This document shows, one piece after another, positions 15,192 through 24,099 of a DNA stretch of 64,000 nt. Position numbers and translations under genes: made by a program. Source of the stretch: Bacteroidales bacterium UBA4295. Its GTDB lineage: Bacteria > Bacteroidota > Bacteroidia > Bacteroidales > Paludibacteraceae. Under the pieces are notes generated by a model. It ran no database searches. It had not been told where the DNA came from and saw only the letters and a list, made by a program, of their open reading frames with translations. Numbering within the stretch: the stretch's first letter is position 1; each line of letters starts with the position of its first letter. The DNA is taken from contig DGVB01000015.1 of NCBI GenBank assembly GCA_002395805.1, forward strand, positions 1-64,000, in the 5' to 3' direction.

Positions 15192-18100
15192 ATGACCGGA
15201 TCTCTTCCTATCTCTCTGGCTCACCCTCTGGAGCAATACCGCTGTTTTCGCGAAGCGGGCGTCTATTCCAAAGCGATGAATTATGCCCTGGATTTCTTCG
15301 AAGTATCGGCTCAGTATCTGTCTATCGTGCTGCTGGGTTTGGTGCGCGATGCGGAGCAAACGCCTCATCCGCAGGCCGTTTGGGCGGTGAACAAGATCGA
15401 CACCAAGCGTCCGCTCTCGTTCGGGGACTGGACCAATGATATCCTGCCGAGGATCGTAGCGGCGGCGAAGGATGTGCTCCCGGACGAGCCGCTGACGAAG
15501 GCGATGCTGAAGGTCGCGACGCCCAAACGCAACCTGTGGCTCGGCAGCAAGAAAGAGAAGAGTATCGTCCAGATCCGCAATGAATACAAAGGACACGGCA
15601 CGACCCTGGCAGAGAGTATCTACGAAGAGGTAGTAGGTCAGATAGAGGGGCGGGTGGACGAACTGGCTGATATCCTGGGCGTGCTCGCGCAGTATAAGGA
15701 AGAGCCGGAAGATAATTTCTATTGGTTCACCGCGCCCGACGGACGGCAGATAGATCTCTATCCGCTGATTCACCGCTCCGGGAAAGGATATATCTATGTC
15801 TTCCAGACCCTCAAAGAGGAAGAGATCAGTTTCATCTCCTCCGATGAACATGCCGTCACCGTTATCACCGATCAGATGAACATCAACTTCGACGCCTGGA
15901 TGCAAGGTATCGTACCGACCTTCGACATCGCGAAGGACCTCAACTGGAGCGAGTTGCGGCAGTGCATGGCGGGGTACTCGCAGGAATACCTCAGCCATAT
16001 GTATGCGGAGAAGAAATACAACCGCGAGTTATTCGTAGAGCGGGATAATCTGGCGGCTATCTTCCGCGCTTTCGGCGAGTCGGACGACCGCTTGCTGCCG
16101 CTGTTGGGCGAAGCGGGTCAAGGCAAGACGACGCAGTTATGCCACTGGACAGAGCAGCTGATCGAGAGCGAAGACGCGGTCATCACCTTCGCCAGTTCGG
16201 AGTTTGCGGAGCAGACGCTGGAGCAGCGGTTAAGGACGCTTTTCGATCTCTCGCGCAAGAAAGACATCCATCTTTTTCTGCAGCTGACGAGCGACAAGGC
16301 GGTGAAGGCGGGGAGGCGTATTTTCATTCTTTTCGACGCCATCAACGAGGTGCTGACCTATCCCAATACGGAGGCGGGCGACAGCGGAGCACTCGCGCTG
16401 TACAAAGACATATACGCGCTGTTCGGGCGGCATGAGTTATCCGCCTTCCGGGTTATTTTCACCTGCCGCAACTACACCTGGCAGAACGAACTGAGGCCGC
16501 AGCAGAAGCAGCAGGACATGTCCCTTTTCAGCCGGTTGGGGGAAGAGGCGACCGTTCGCTCCTTCACGGACAGCGAGCTCACGCGCGCTTACGCCATCTA
16601 TCAGGACCTCTACCAGATGGCGACGCGATACGAAGACATCGCGCGGAAGAACATCATCCGCATCAAGAACCCGCTGATTCTCAAGATCGTCTGCACCAAT
16701 TATCTGGGTTACAGCCTGCCGGACGACAACGCCCGATATACCTCCATCGCGCTGTTCGCCAAGATGGTGCATGATATCAACCACTCCTATGCCGGCAACA
16801 GGCAGGTGGAGATCCTGCGCGAGATAGCAGCCTGTCTGTTAGCGTCCTACGAAGGAGGTACGGCGCAGGACTCTGTGATGACAGCGTGGCTGGGAGAGAA
16901 AGCCGACACGATTGCATTCAAAGAGCTGCTCAACAAACCCGAGCGACCGATCTTACGCCTCGTCAAGGGAGAGAAAGTGCAGTTTATCTACGAGCGTTTT
17001 CTGGAGTACATGCTCGCCGTAACCTATTTCGATCGGGAGACGAAGGATCTGGCCGACGACACGCCTATCCCGGCGGAGGTGTATGTCCGTACGATAGAGA
17101 AAGCCGCTGCGAACGAAGTATTCATCAGTACGCTGCGCAATGTGCTGATCATGGATTATATGCGTACCTCCAATCCCCGGACCATCATCCGCCTGGCGAG
17201 CGACCATAGCGATAATTTCACGATCATGACCCTCGTCACGGATGTGATGAACACCCTCGTGACGGAGAACTACGAAATCCCGCTCTTCTCGCTGTTGCAC
17301 GAACTGCTGACCTACACCGAGGACGACCTGCGCGAGACGATCACCGAGTACAACAACGTGACGAAGATCATCGAGAAGAACAAAGCGGACAATGGGACTA
17401 TTGCGCAGTTCAAAGGGCTGAGCGCAAGGCTCGCGCCCCTGATGAACCGCAAGCGGCTGGCTTCCGGCACGCTGATCAACGGCGTTTTCATGACCGATTA
17501 CCACAACGAGGGGCTGTACGACCGGGATCCGTTCGAACTGCTGGATATCGTCCTGGACGACGCTATTACCGAGATCAAGGACAATATATGCCTGATGATC
17601 TACTATGCTTCGAACAAGAGCCATACGATGTCCTATACGCCGCTGAAGCAGAATATCACGCGCCAGATAGTGGCGCATATGTACAATTATATCCATCATA
17701 CGCCGCTCGTCGGTCTGGTTCAAGGTGCCCGCCGCAAGAGGGTGATGACGTTCCTGGAGACGGGTACGCGGATCAATATCCTCTTGATCATCGACCGCGT
17801 GCTCGCGGGAGACGAAGGAGGGCAGGCCGGGTATCAGGTAGGCGATATCTTCGACGAGATCACCGCTGTAGCCAAACATCTGACGGCTAACTTCACCCTC
17901 TTCCGGATCGTGCTGCCTTTCGTGCAACTCGTCATGCGGCGTCAGGTGCTCTTCCAGTCCGACTATGTCAACAATGTGATCGAATATGCGACCTACTGGG
18001 ATACGCACGCCATCGATCTGGCTGCCATAGCACCCTTTGCCTATTTCTATTCCAGAAAAGGCCGGCCGGATGCACCGAGCGAAACGGAATGGCAAGCCTG

Positions 18101-19070
18101 GATACCGAAGATCATCGAGGCGTACAAGTCCGGCGACAGCCTCAGCTATTTCGCCATGGAGCGGCTGCTCATCATTGCCGCCATGGCGGGTTATCAGCAT
18201 GTAGAGCCGATCGTGCAGGCCCTGCGGGCAGGAAGCAACAGAGACTCCGAATGGTTCGATTATTCGCAGATGTCTTTTATCTACGTGCTGTACCAGTTAG
18301 GGCTCAAACTGCCGGAACTGCCGCAAGAGGTGGAAGAGATGCTCACCGAATGGTGCGTGGACTGGACGCTGAGATGCCGGGGATGGTTTAAGGGGCGGAA
18401 CAGTTACAAAGCCAACCCGATGCAGCTCTACAAACGCAATGTGATGACCTGGTACGCGATGGTTTACTGCGTGCGGTATGGCGATAACAGAGACCCGGAG
18501 GGCAAGTCCGTACCGGCATTCCGGGACCTGATCCGAAGCGCCGTTGAGACGCGAGACAAGGAGCTGCTCGTGCACCTGCTCAATAATATTTCCGAACTCG
18601 TCTCCGACTCGGGGTATATTTACACCTCGCTTGACCTGCTCTATTCCGTGATGGAGCAGATCCCGAACCGGCAGGTGCTGGAGGAGTTTGAGGCGAACGC
18701 CAACCCGCGCTATCCGGATACGAAGGAGTCCGTCATCAATCTGATAGGCAAGATCCTCGGCACGGCGAAGAATTACTTCCCGGCGCAGGTAAACGCCTTC
18801 CTCACCAAAGATATCATCTCCCTCTCTTTCCCCGGAATAGGAGACTACAAGGATGAGATACTAGGATACACGCCGGGCGGCGAAAGGCTTTCCGACCTGT
18901 TCACCCATAAGTTCGGCAATGCATTGATTTACACACTAATACACGAAGAGACGATCGACGATGTGGTCGTGCAGTCCCTGCAGGCGACGAGCACAGCGAA
19001 GGATAGTTTCGAGTGGTTCGAATCGGTGGTAAAAATCGTATTTAACAAAATGTTCAACCTTCATTTGTAA
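15192..19070 (+). CDS. HEPN-like/STAND (NACHT-type) NTPase, putative antiviral or conflict protein
   Basis: A 1292-residue cytosolic protein. The N-terminal helical domain (about 1-160) carries R129-N-E-Y-K-G-H135, matching the RN-x3-4-H motif of HEPN ribonucleases. A small beta-rich segment (about 185-235) follows. The P-loop NTPase has Walker A GEAGQGKTT (306-314, Lys312), Walker B RIFILFDAINE (376-386, Asp382), a sensor-like FTCRNY, and a winged-helix end with YERFLEYMLA (600-609) like the HxxFQEYFAA motif of NACHT/STAND proteins. The remaining 680 residues look like alpha-helical repeats, the usual sensor region. No domain boundary beyond the motifs is certain. It starts at 15192, since transcription begins near 15180. 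Its stop overlaps the GDPD start (TAATG). Confidence 0.75.
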   Translation: MTGSLPISLAHPLEQYRCFREAGVYSKAMNYALDFFEVSAQYLSIVLLGLVRDAEQTPHPQAVWAVNKIDTKRPLSFGDWTNDILPRIVAAAKDVLPDEPLTKAMLKVATPKRNLWLGSKKEKSIVQIRNEYKGHGTTLAESIYEEVVGQIEGRVDELADILGVLAQYKEEPEDNFYWFTAPDGRQIDLYPLIHRSGKGYIYVFQTLKEEEISFISSDEHAVTVITDQMNINFDAWMQGIVPTFDIAKDLNWSELRQCMAGYSQEYLSHMYAEKKYNRELFVERDNLAAIFRAFGESDDRLLPLLGEAGQGKTTQLCHWTEQLIESEDAVITFASSEFAEQTLEQRLRTLFDLSRKKDIHLFLQLTSDKAVKAGRRIFILFDAINEVLTYPNTEAGDSGALALYKDIYALFGRHELSAFRVIFTCRNYTWQNELRPQQKQQDMSLFSRLGEEATVRSFTDSELTRAYAIYQDLYQMATRYEDIARKNIIRIKNPLILKIVCTNYLGYSLPDDNARYTSIALFAKMVHDINHSYAGNRQVEILREIAACLLASYEGGTAQDSVMTAWLGEKADTIAFKELLNKPERPILRLVKGEKVQFIYERFLEYMLAVTYFDRETKDLADDTPIPAEVYVRTIEKAAANEVFISTLRNVLIMDYMRTSNPRTIIRLASDHSDNFTIMTLVTDVMNTLVTENYEIPLFSLLHELLTYTEDDLRETITEYNNVTKIIEKNKADNGTIAQFKGLSARLAPLMNRKRLASGTLINGVFMTDYHNEGLYDRDPFELLDIVLDDAITEIKDNICLMIYYASNKSHTMSYTPLKQNITRQIVAHMYNYIHHTPLVGLVQGARRKRVMTFLETGTRINILLIIDRVLAGDEGGQAGYQVGDIFDEITAVAKHLTANFTLFRIVLPFVQLVMRRQVLFQSDYVNNVIEYATYWDTHAIDLAAIAPFAYFYSRKGRPDAPSETEWQAWIPKIIEAYKSGDSLSYFAMERLLIIAAMAGYQHVEPIVQALRAGSNRDSEWFDYSQMSFIYVLYQLGLKLPELPQEVEEMLTEWCVDWTLRCRGWFKGRNSYKANPMQLYKRNVMTWYAMVYCVRYGDNRDPEGKSVPAFRDLIRSAVETRDKELLVHLLNNISELVSDSGYIYTSLDLLYSVMEQIPNRQVLEEFEANANPRYPDTKESVINLIGKILGTAKNYFPAQVNAFLTKDIISLSFPGIGDYKDEILGYTPGGERLSDLFTHKFGNALIYTLIHEETIDDVVVQSLQATSTAKDSFEWFESVVKIVFNKMFNLHL

Positions 19071-19834
19071 TGAATAAACTACTGATTTGTATGTCTGTTT
19101 TGGCATCCATGATTATTGCGCACCGCGGAGGTGCATTGTTGGGAACGGAGAACAGCCTCTCCTGTATCGAGAAAGGCATCGCTACAGGAGCGGATATGGT
19201 GGAGGTGGATCTTCACCTTACCGCCGACAGGCAGATTGTTGTCTGCCATGACCGGAAAGTGAACCGCACGACGAACGGCAAAGGCAAGATCGAAGAGATG
19301 ACTCTGGCGCAGATTAGGGAACTGAGGCTGCTCAACCGGGACGGAACGGTTTCCAACGAGACCATACCGACGCTGGAGCAGGTGCTGCAATTATGCAAAG
19401 GCAAGTGCCGTTTGCTGCTGGAGATCAAGAAGAAACGTGACGACCAATACCCGGGTATCGAGGCGCTCGCCGACAGTATTGTGAAAGCGCACGGGATGGA
19501 GGGAGATGTGGTTTTTCAGTCTTTCAACGACGATGTGCTGTTCAAACTGCATGCTATCGATCCGACGCTTCGGCTGGAGAAACTGCTGGTTGTGCGAATA
19601 GGGAATCTATTGATTGACAATAGTTTTGCTAAATTCAGCTGGGAGAAATACGATTTCGTGGCGTCCTTCAATATATTCCGTCTTTTCGCCACCGGCCATT
19701 TTGTCCGGGATATGCATGCGCATGGGAAAGAGGTGAAGGTATGGACGGTCGATGATCCCGCCAAAGCGCCGGCGGGGGTGGATGGAATCATCACTGACCG
19801 GCCGGATTTGTTTGTAGGGGAGCGGCAGCGATAA
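19070..19834 (+). CDS. glycerophosphodiester phosphodiesterase
   Basis: A 254-residue GDPD of the UgpQ/GlpQ family: catalytic IIAHRGG (His18), metal-binding VEVDLHLTADRQIVVCHD, LLLEIKKK, VFQSFN and the end motif KVWTVDD...GIITDRPD. It hydrolyses glycerophosphodiesters to glycerol-3-phosphate and an alcohol. The start overlaps the stop of the HEPN-STAND gene by one base (TAATG), implying translational coupling. An internal ATG at 19109 (MIIAHRGG) would give a typical cytosolic form without coupling. Whether it is a lipid-related effector of the upstream protein or an unrelated housekeeping gene is open. Confidence 0.85.
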   Translation: MNKLLICMSVLASMIIAHRGGALLGTENSLSCIEKGIATGADMVEVDLHLTADRQIVVCHDRKVNRTTNGKGKIEEMTLAQIRELRLLNRDGTVSNETIPTLEQVLQLCKGKCRLLLEIKKKRDDQYPGIEALADSIVKAHGMEGDVVFQSFNDDVLFKLHAIDPTLRLEKLLVVRIGNLLIDNSFAKFSWEKYDFVASFNIFRLFATGHFVRDMHAHGKEVKVWTVDDPAKAPAGVDGIITDRPDLFVGERQR

Positions 19835-19852
19835 TTTTTTTTCGCAAAAAAG

Positions 19853-19884
19853 TTTGTGTATATAGAAAAAAAGCAGTACCTTTG
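19853..19884 (+). promoter_or_regulatory. promoter of the SulP gene
   Basis: TTTG (19853-19856) and TACCTTTG (19877-19884) with a 20-bp spacer. Confidence 0.85.
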
Positions 19885-19897
19885 CGGCGAAAACAGG

Positions 19898-19921
19898 TCC
19901 CCCCGCCCCCTAAATGGGGAG
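19898..19921. repeat. GC-rich hairpin repeat (family G), 5' leader of SulP gene
   Basis: CCCCGCCCCC-TAAAT-GGGG lies between the promoter and the start codon, where it could affect translation. Confidence 0.6.
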
Positions 19922-19928
19922 AAAAATT

Positions 19929-21665
19929 ATGCAATACTCCATCAAAGAGGTCTTTTCTCCGAAGCTATTCACCACCCTCCGCTCGTACAGCGCAGCTCAG
20001 TTAGGTCAGGATGCGTTAGCGGGCATCATAGTAGGCATCGTAGCTATCCCGCTCGCCATTGCGTTCGGAATATCATCGGGCGTAGGTCCGACAGAGGGTC
20101 TTGTGACGGCGATCATAGCGGGTCTGCTGATCTCCCTATTCGGCGGGAGCAAGGTCCAGATAGGCGGTCCGACAGGTGCGTTCATCGTAATCATATACGG
20201 AATCATCCAGGAGTTCGGTTTGGGCGGGTTGATGATCGCGACGGTGATGGCGGGTATCCTACTGGTCATCATGGGTCTGACGAAGTTAGGATCGGTGATC
20301 AAGTTCGTACCCTATCCTGTTATCGTCGGATTCACGGCCGGTATCGCTTTGACGATCTTCAGCACGCAGATGAATGATTTTTTCGGTTTGGGGTTGACGA
20401 ACGTGCCGGCTAACTTCATCGACAAATGGATCTACTACGCGCAGCATTTTAGTGTACACCGGTGGTCATTCGGTATCGGTATGTTCTCGTTGCTGATATG
20501 TATCTTCATGCCCAAGATCACCAAGCGTATTCCGGGCAGTCTGGCGGCGATCATCTTAGCGACGGCGGCGGTATGGCTATTGAAGGGTTACGCCCCGGAG
20601 GGATGGGAGGTAGGCGGTATCCAGACGATCAGCGATCTATATACCTTACCACACGGCATACCTGCCCCGCATCTGGAGGCCCCCCTGCCCCCTGAAGGGG
20701 GAGGGACGGAGAGTTGGTTCACGATGATCCAGAAGCTCTTCCCGGCGGCCTTCACGATAGCGATGTTAGGCGCCATCGAGAGTCTGCTGAGCGCGATGGT
20801 AGCAGACGGCGTGATAGGGGACAAGCATAACTCGAACACGGAGTTGATCGCGCAGGGAATAGCGAACATAGTGGTGCCGTTTTTCGGTGGTATCCCAGCG
20901 ACGGGCGCCATCGCGCGCACGATGACGAACATCAACAACGGCGGCCGCACTCCGGTAGCGGGTATCATCCACGCGGTGGTGCTGCTATTGGTGCTGCTAT
21001 TCATGGGCAGGTTAGTAGGTATGATCCCGATGAGTTGTCTGGCGGCGGTGCTGATCATGGTAGCTTATTCGATGAGCGGATGGAAGACGATAGCCGGTCT
21101 ATTCAAGCATCGCAACCGCGATTTCTGGGTGCTGGCAATCACCTTCTTCCTGACGGTGATCTTCGACCTGACGGTAGCGATAGAGGTAGGTATCTTGCTG
21201 GCGATGGTTCTGTTCCTGATGCGTACGAACGAGGAGACACATATCCGTACGTTCCACGACGAGATAGACCCGAACGAAGACACGGAGAGCAGTATGAACC
21301 TGGAGCACCTGACGATCCCGGCAGGGGTAGAGGTGTACGAGATCGACGGTCCGTATTTCTTCGGTATCGCGAACCGTTTCGACGACGTGATGGGTCATGT
21401 GAGCAGCGAGAAATATCCGGTGCGTATCATCCGAATGCGCAAGGTGCCGTTCGTGGATTCGACGGCGATGCACAACCTGAGTATGCTGATCGAGCGGTCG
21501 CACAAAGAGGGAATGACGATCATCCTGTCGGGTGTGAACGACCATGTGCACAAGCAGCTGATGATCGGCGGAATAGAGCAGCAGATGGACCCGCATAACA
21601 TATGCGCGAACATTCATTTTGCGCTGCGCAGGGCTCAAGATATTATTGAGCGAGGGCAAAAATAG
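19929..21665 (+). CDS. SulP family anion transporter with STAS domain
   Basis: A 578-residue inner-membrane permease. About 10-12 hydrophobic helices span residues 30-415, including the SulP signatures DALAGIIVGIVAIPLAIAFG and KVQIGGPTGAF. A C-terminal STAS domain follows (about 450-570; VYEIDGPYFFGIANRFDDVM and VPFVDSTAMHNLSMLIERSH). Family members carry sulfate, bicarbonate or dicarboxylates; the substrate cannot be told from sequence. I use the ATG at 19929; the upstream ATG at 19914 falls inside a GC-rich repeat. A family G repeat adds LEAPLPPEGGGTESW between membrane helices (about residues 247-262). Confidence 0.9.
   Translation: MQYSIKEVFSPKLFTTLRSYSAAQLGQDALAGIIVGIVAIPLAIAFGISSGVGPTEGLVTAIIAGLLISLFGGSKVQIGGPTGAFIVIIYGIIQEFGLGGLMIATVMAGILLVIMGLTKLGSVIKFVPYPVIVGFTAGIALTIFSTQMNDFFGLGLTNVPANFIDKWIYYAQHFSVHRWSFGIGMFSLLICIFMPKITKRIPGSLAAIILATAAVWLLKGYAPEGWEVGGIQTISDLYTLPHGIPAPHLEAPLPPEGGGTESWFTMIQKLFPAAFTIAMLGAIESLLSAMVADGVIGDKHNSNTELIAQGIANIVVPFFGGIPATGAIARTMTNINNGGRTPVAGIIHAVVLLLVLLFMGRLVGMIPMSCLAAVLIMVAYSMSGWKTIAGLFKHRNRDFWVLAITFFLTVIFDLTVAIEVGILLAMVLFLMRTNEETHIRTFHDEIDPNEDTESSMNLEHLTIPAGVEVYEIDGPYFFGIANRFDDVMGHVSSEKYPVRIIRMRKVPFVDSTAMHNLSMLIERSHKEGMTIILSGVNDHVHKQLMIGGIEQQMDPHNICANIHFALRRAQDIIERGQK
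20678..20708. repeat. GC-rich hairpin repeat (family G), in-frame in SulP
   Basis: CCCCCTGCCCCCT-GA-AGGGGGAGGG encodes APLPPEGGG in a loop of the permease. Confidence 0.75.
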
Positions 21666-21666
21666 T

Positions 21667-21907
21667 TTAATCAAAAACTCGCGCTAAGCATGCGATTAGC
21701 CATGGCGCCGGACGCTCGAACGAGCTTGCGCGATGCCGTCCCGCCGGACTACTAATAAATACATTTATCGTTGTCCGTCAGGACAACACCGCACATCCGA
21801 AGGATGTAACCGTCGCCGAAGGCGTAATACACATGCTAAGCGCTCACGAAAACACGGGCTTTATGCCCTCACAAAAAGCGTTTCGCTGCGCTGCACTACG
21901 AAAACTG
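21667..21907. repeat. 241-bp structured repeat, copy A
   Basis: Near-identical to 22011-22251 (two substitutions seen). It is packed with small stem-loops: GCTCG-AA-CGAGC, GTTGTCC-GTCA-GGACAAC, ACATCC-GAA-GGATGT, CGCC-GAA-GGCG and GGGC-TTTAT-GCCC. It contains a short Arg-rich open frame (77 codons) that I do not believe is a gene. Confidence 0.8.
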
Positions 21908-22010
21908 CGAAGTATAACGTAGCAGTAATCGTTCTTAGCCGCAAGGGCACAGGATATATTGGATAGAATGAATAATGAATATTGCGAAGCGAGATAAGAA
22001 TATTTTTTAG
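21908..22010. other. spacer between the two 241-bp copies
   Basis: Contains more mini-hairpins (for example GCC-GCAA-GGGC) and an AATGAATAATGAAT word; nothing coding was seen. Confidence 0.4.
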
Positions 22011-22251
22011 TTAATCAAAAACTCGCGCTAAGCATGCGATTAGCCTTGGCGCCGGACGCTCGAACGAGCTTGCGCGATGCCGTCCCGCCGGCCTACTAAT
22101 AAATACATTTATCGTTGTCCGTCAGGACAACACCGCACATCCGAAGGATGTAACCGTCGCCGAAGGCGTAATACACATGCTAAGCGCTCACGAAAACACG
22201 GGCTTTATGCCCTCACAAAAAGCGTTTCGCTGCGCTGCACTACGAAAACTG
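22011..22251. repeat. 241-bp structured repeat, copy B
   Basis: Second copy at an offset of 344 bp with the same order of stem-loops; followed by GGC-GAA-GCC and a short-word array before the rubrerythrin gene. Confidence 0.8.
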
Positions 22252-22270
22252 GGCTAGGCGAAGCCACTTA

Positions 22271-22301
22271 ATGGTGAAATGGTGAAATGATGAATTGATA
22301 A
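22271..22301. repeat. GGTGAAATGATGAA word array (family W)
   Basis: Tandem variants of ATGGTGAAA just upstream of the rubrerythrin gene. Confidence 0.55.
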
Positions 22302-22339
22302 ATCAACACTAATAATTAACCCTTTAAAAATTTAAGACT

Positions 22340-22885
22340 ATGGTAAAGAAATTTATTTGCCCGATCTGTGGTTATGTACACGAGGGCACCGAGGCACCGG
22401 AGCGGTGTCCGCAATGCAAACAGATTGTGAAATGGAAAGTAGCGGAAGAAGGTAAGTTGGACTTCGCCTGCGAGCATATCGTAGGTGTAGCCAAGGACGA
22501 GCAAGACCCGATCATCCACGAAGGTCTGCGCGCACACTTCATGGGTGAGTGTACCGAAGTAGGTCAGTACTTAGCTATGGCCCGTCAAGCCGACCGCGAG
22601 GGTTATCCGGAGATAGCAGCCGCTTTCCGCAAATATGCGTACGAAGAGGCAGACCATGCATCGCTGTTCGCAGAGTTGTTAGGCGAAGTGGTATGGGACA
22701 CGAAGACGAACTTAGAGAAACGCATGATGGCGGAAGCCGGCGCATGCGAGGACAAGCTGAAGATCGCGAAGCGCGCGAAAGAGTTAGGTCTGGATCCGAT
22801 CCACGACGCAGTACACGAGATGGCACGCGACGAGGCACGTCACGGACGCGGTTTCGAAGGGCTGCTCAAGCGCTACTTCAAGTAG
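22340..22885 (+). CDS. rubrerythrin / NADH-peroxidase-type ferritin-like protein
   Basis: A 181-residue cytosolic oxidative-stress protein with an N-terminal rubredoxin-like iron site (CPIC at residues 7-10 and CPQC at 23-26) and a C-terminal four-helix di-iron domain with EEADH (about 110-114), [14 protein letters not shown] and related Glu/His ligands. The rubredoxin-first order is the reverse of classical rubrerythrin and fits the anaerobe peroxidase subfamily that reduces H2O2. The region upstream consists of repeats, and no consensus promoter is apparent directly in front of it. Confidence 0.93.
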   Translation: MVKKFICPICGYVHEGTEAPERCPQCKQIVKWKVAEEGKLDFACEHIVGVAKDEQDPIIHEGLRAHFMGECTEVGQYLAMARQADREGYPEIAAAFRKYAYEEADHASLFAELLGEVVWDTKTNLEKRMMAEAGACEDKLKIAKRAKELGLDPIHDAVHEMARDEARHGRGFEGLLKRYFK

Positions 22886-22891
22886 CGATTG

Positions 22892-22962
22892 ATCGGCCTA
22901 CGGCCTGTAAGACCGCTGCGCTGTAAGACCGTTACACTATAGGATCGCTGCGCTGTAGGATT
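22892..22962. repeat. family A module array (intergenic)
   Basis: GGCC-TAC-GGCC hairpin followed by modules with centres CTGCG, TTACA and CTGCG. It fills the 82-bp gap between the convergent rubrerythrin and mnmA genes. Confidence 0.8.
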
Positions 22963-22967
22963 CCGAT

Positions 22968-24098
22968 TTATAGAATTATTCCTCCTCCGACAACCAAGTT
23001 GTCCTGATAGAGGACGACGGACTGACCGGGCGTGACGCCCCAGACGGGCTCGCAGAAGGACAGAGAGAAGACCTCTCCCCGACCCTCCCTGTGTGGGAGG
23101 GAGAAGGGAGGGGTTTTTAGTTGTACCGCTTTGGAACGATAGCGTATCTTAGCCATGATCGGTTTAGCGGGGTCCGGGATGGGTTTGATCGGGGTGACGA
23201 GCCGGAAGCGCAGCGATGAGGCATACATATCGTCGTTGGAGCCGAGTGTGACACGGTTCGCATCGGCATCGATACGGGTGACGTACGCGGGATGGCCGAG
23301 TGCGATACCGAGTCCTTTGCGCTGTCCGATGGTGTAGTTGACGAAGCCGGCATGCGTACCTAACACCTTCCCCTCCGCATCGACATACTCTCCCGCGCGC
23401 ACGCGTTCATCATAATCGGGCACGTTCGCGCGCAGGAAGGTGCGATAGTCGTCATCGGGGACAAAGCATATCTCCTGGCTCTCGCGTTTGGTAGCGAGGG
23501 ATTCATATCCGTGCGCCCGTGCTATCTCTCGGACCTGCGTTTTGGTATAGTCGCCGAGGGGGAAGAGGGTTCGGCGGAGCTGGGGTTCGGTGAGCATCCA
23601 GAGGAAATAGGTCTGGTCCTTATTCGTATCCGCCGCCGCCGTCAGATAGCAATGTCCCTCGCGCTCCACGATACGTGCGTAGTGACCGGTGGCGATATAA
23701 TCGCAGCCCATCTCGTCAGCCAGGGCGAGCATCTCTCCCCATTTGATGGCATAGTTGCAAAGGACACAAGGGTTCGGCGTCCTGCCGGACATATATTCGT
23801 CGATGAAATTCCGAATGACACACCGCTTGAAGGGTTCACGGAAATCGACTATATGATGCTCGAATCCCATGCGCTCGGCATTATGCTTCGCCTCCATGAT
23901 CGATTCGACCGTGCAGCACCCTTTTTCTTTGGCGAGACAGGAGTCCTTCATACTGTCGTAGGTACGGAAGGTGACGCCCACCACCTCATAGCCCTGCTCC
24001 AGCAGCAGCATGGCGGAGACGGTAGAGTCGATGCCGCCGGACATACCGAGCAGCACTTTGTGCTGCGATTTACGATTTGACGATTTACGATTTACCAT
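22968..24098 (-). CDS. mnmA: tRNA 2-thiouridylase MnmA
   Basis: A 376-residue enzyme that thiolates U34 of tRNA-Lys/Glu/Gln in the cytosol. Visible are the PP-loop GMSGGIDSTVSAMLL, catalytic Cys in TPNPCVLCN, second Cys in SQEICFVPD, and TIGQRKGLGIALG. I start at 24098, just beyond the ABC transporter stop codon; the longer frame would run into that gene. Two repeat families alter it: a short-word array makes the N-terminal NRKSSNRKSQ, and a family G hairpin adds FSLPHREGRGEVFSL near the C-terminus. Confidence 0.95.
   Translation of the reverse strand: MVNRKSSNRKSQHKVLLGMSGGIDSTVSAMLLLEQGYEVVGVTFRTYDSMKDSCLAKEKGCCTVESIMEAKHNAERMGFEHHIVDFREPFKRCVIRNFIDEYMSGRTPNPCVLCNYAIKWGEMLALADEMGCDYIATGHYARIVEREGHCYLTAAADTNKDQTYFLWMLTEPQLRRTLFPLGDYTKTQVREIARAHGYESLATKRESQEICFVPDDDYRTFLRANVPDYDERVRAGEYVDAEGKVLGTHAGFVNYTIGQRKGLGIALGHPAYVTRIDADANRVTLGSNDDMYASSLRFRLVTPIKPIPDPAKPIMAKIRYRSKAVQLKTPPFSLPHREGRGEVFSLSFCEPVWGVTPGQSVVLYQDNLVVGGGIIL
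23071..23114. repeat. GC-rich hairpin repeat (family G), in-frame in mnmA
   Basis: CCCTCCC-TGTGT-GGGAGGG with flanking GAAG copies; encodes PHREGRGEV at about residues 328-342. Confidence 0.75.
24066..24095. repeat. GATTTACGATTT word array (family W), 5' end of mnmA
   Basis: Three or four ATTTACG words encode the extra N-terminal residues of MnmA. Confidence 0.6.
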
Positions 24099-24099
24099 T

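Noticed and set aside
15165-15998. Long leftward frames antisense to the HEPN-STAND gene (also at 16953-18200)
   Set aside because: The sense frame has Walker A/B and winged-helix motifs; the antisense frames are by-products of GC-rich codon use.
21733-21966. Arg-rich open frame of 77 codons (and its 64-codon copy at 22077-22271) as a duplicated small protein
   Set aside because: The two frames exist only within the 241-bp repeat, consist of tandem hairpin halves, have different C-termini and show no domain. A structured non-coding repeat explains them better.
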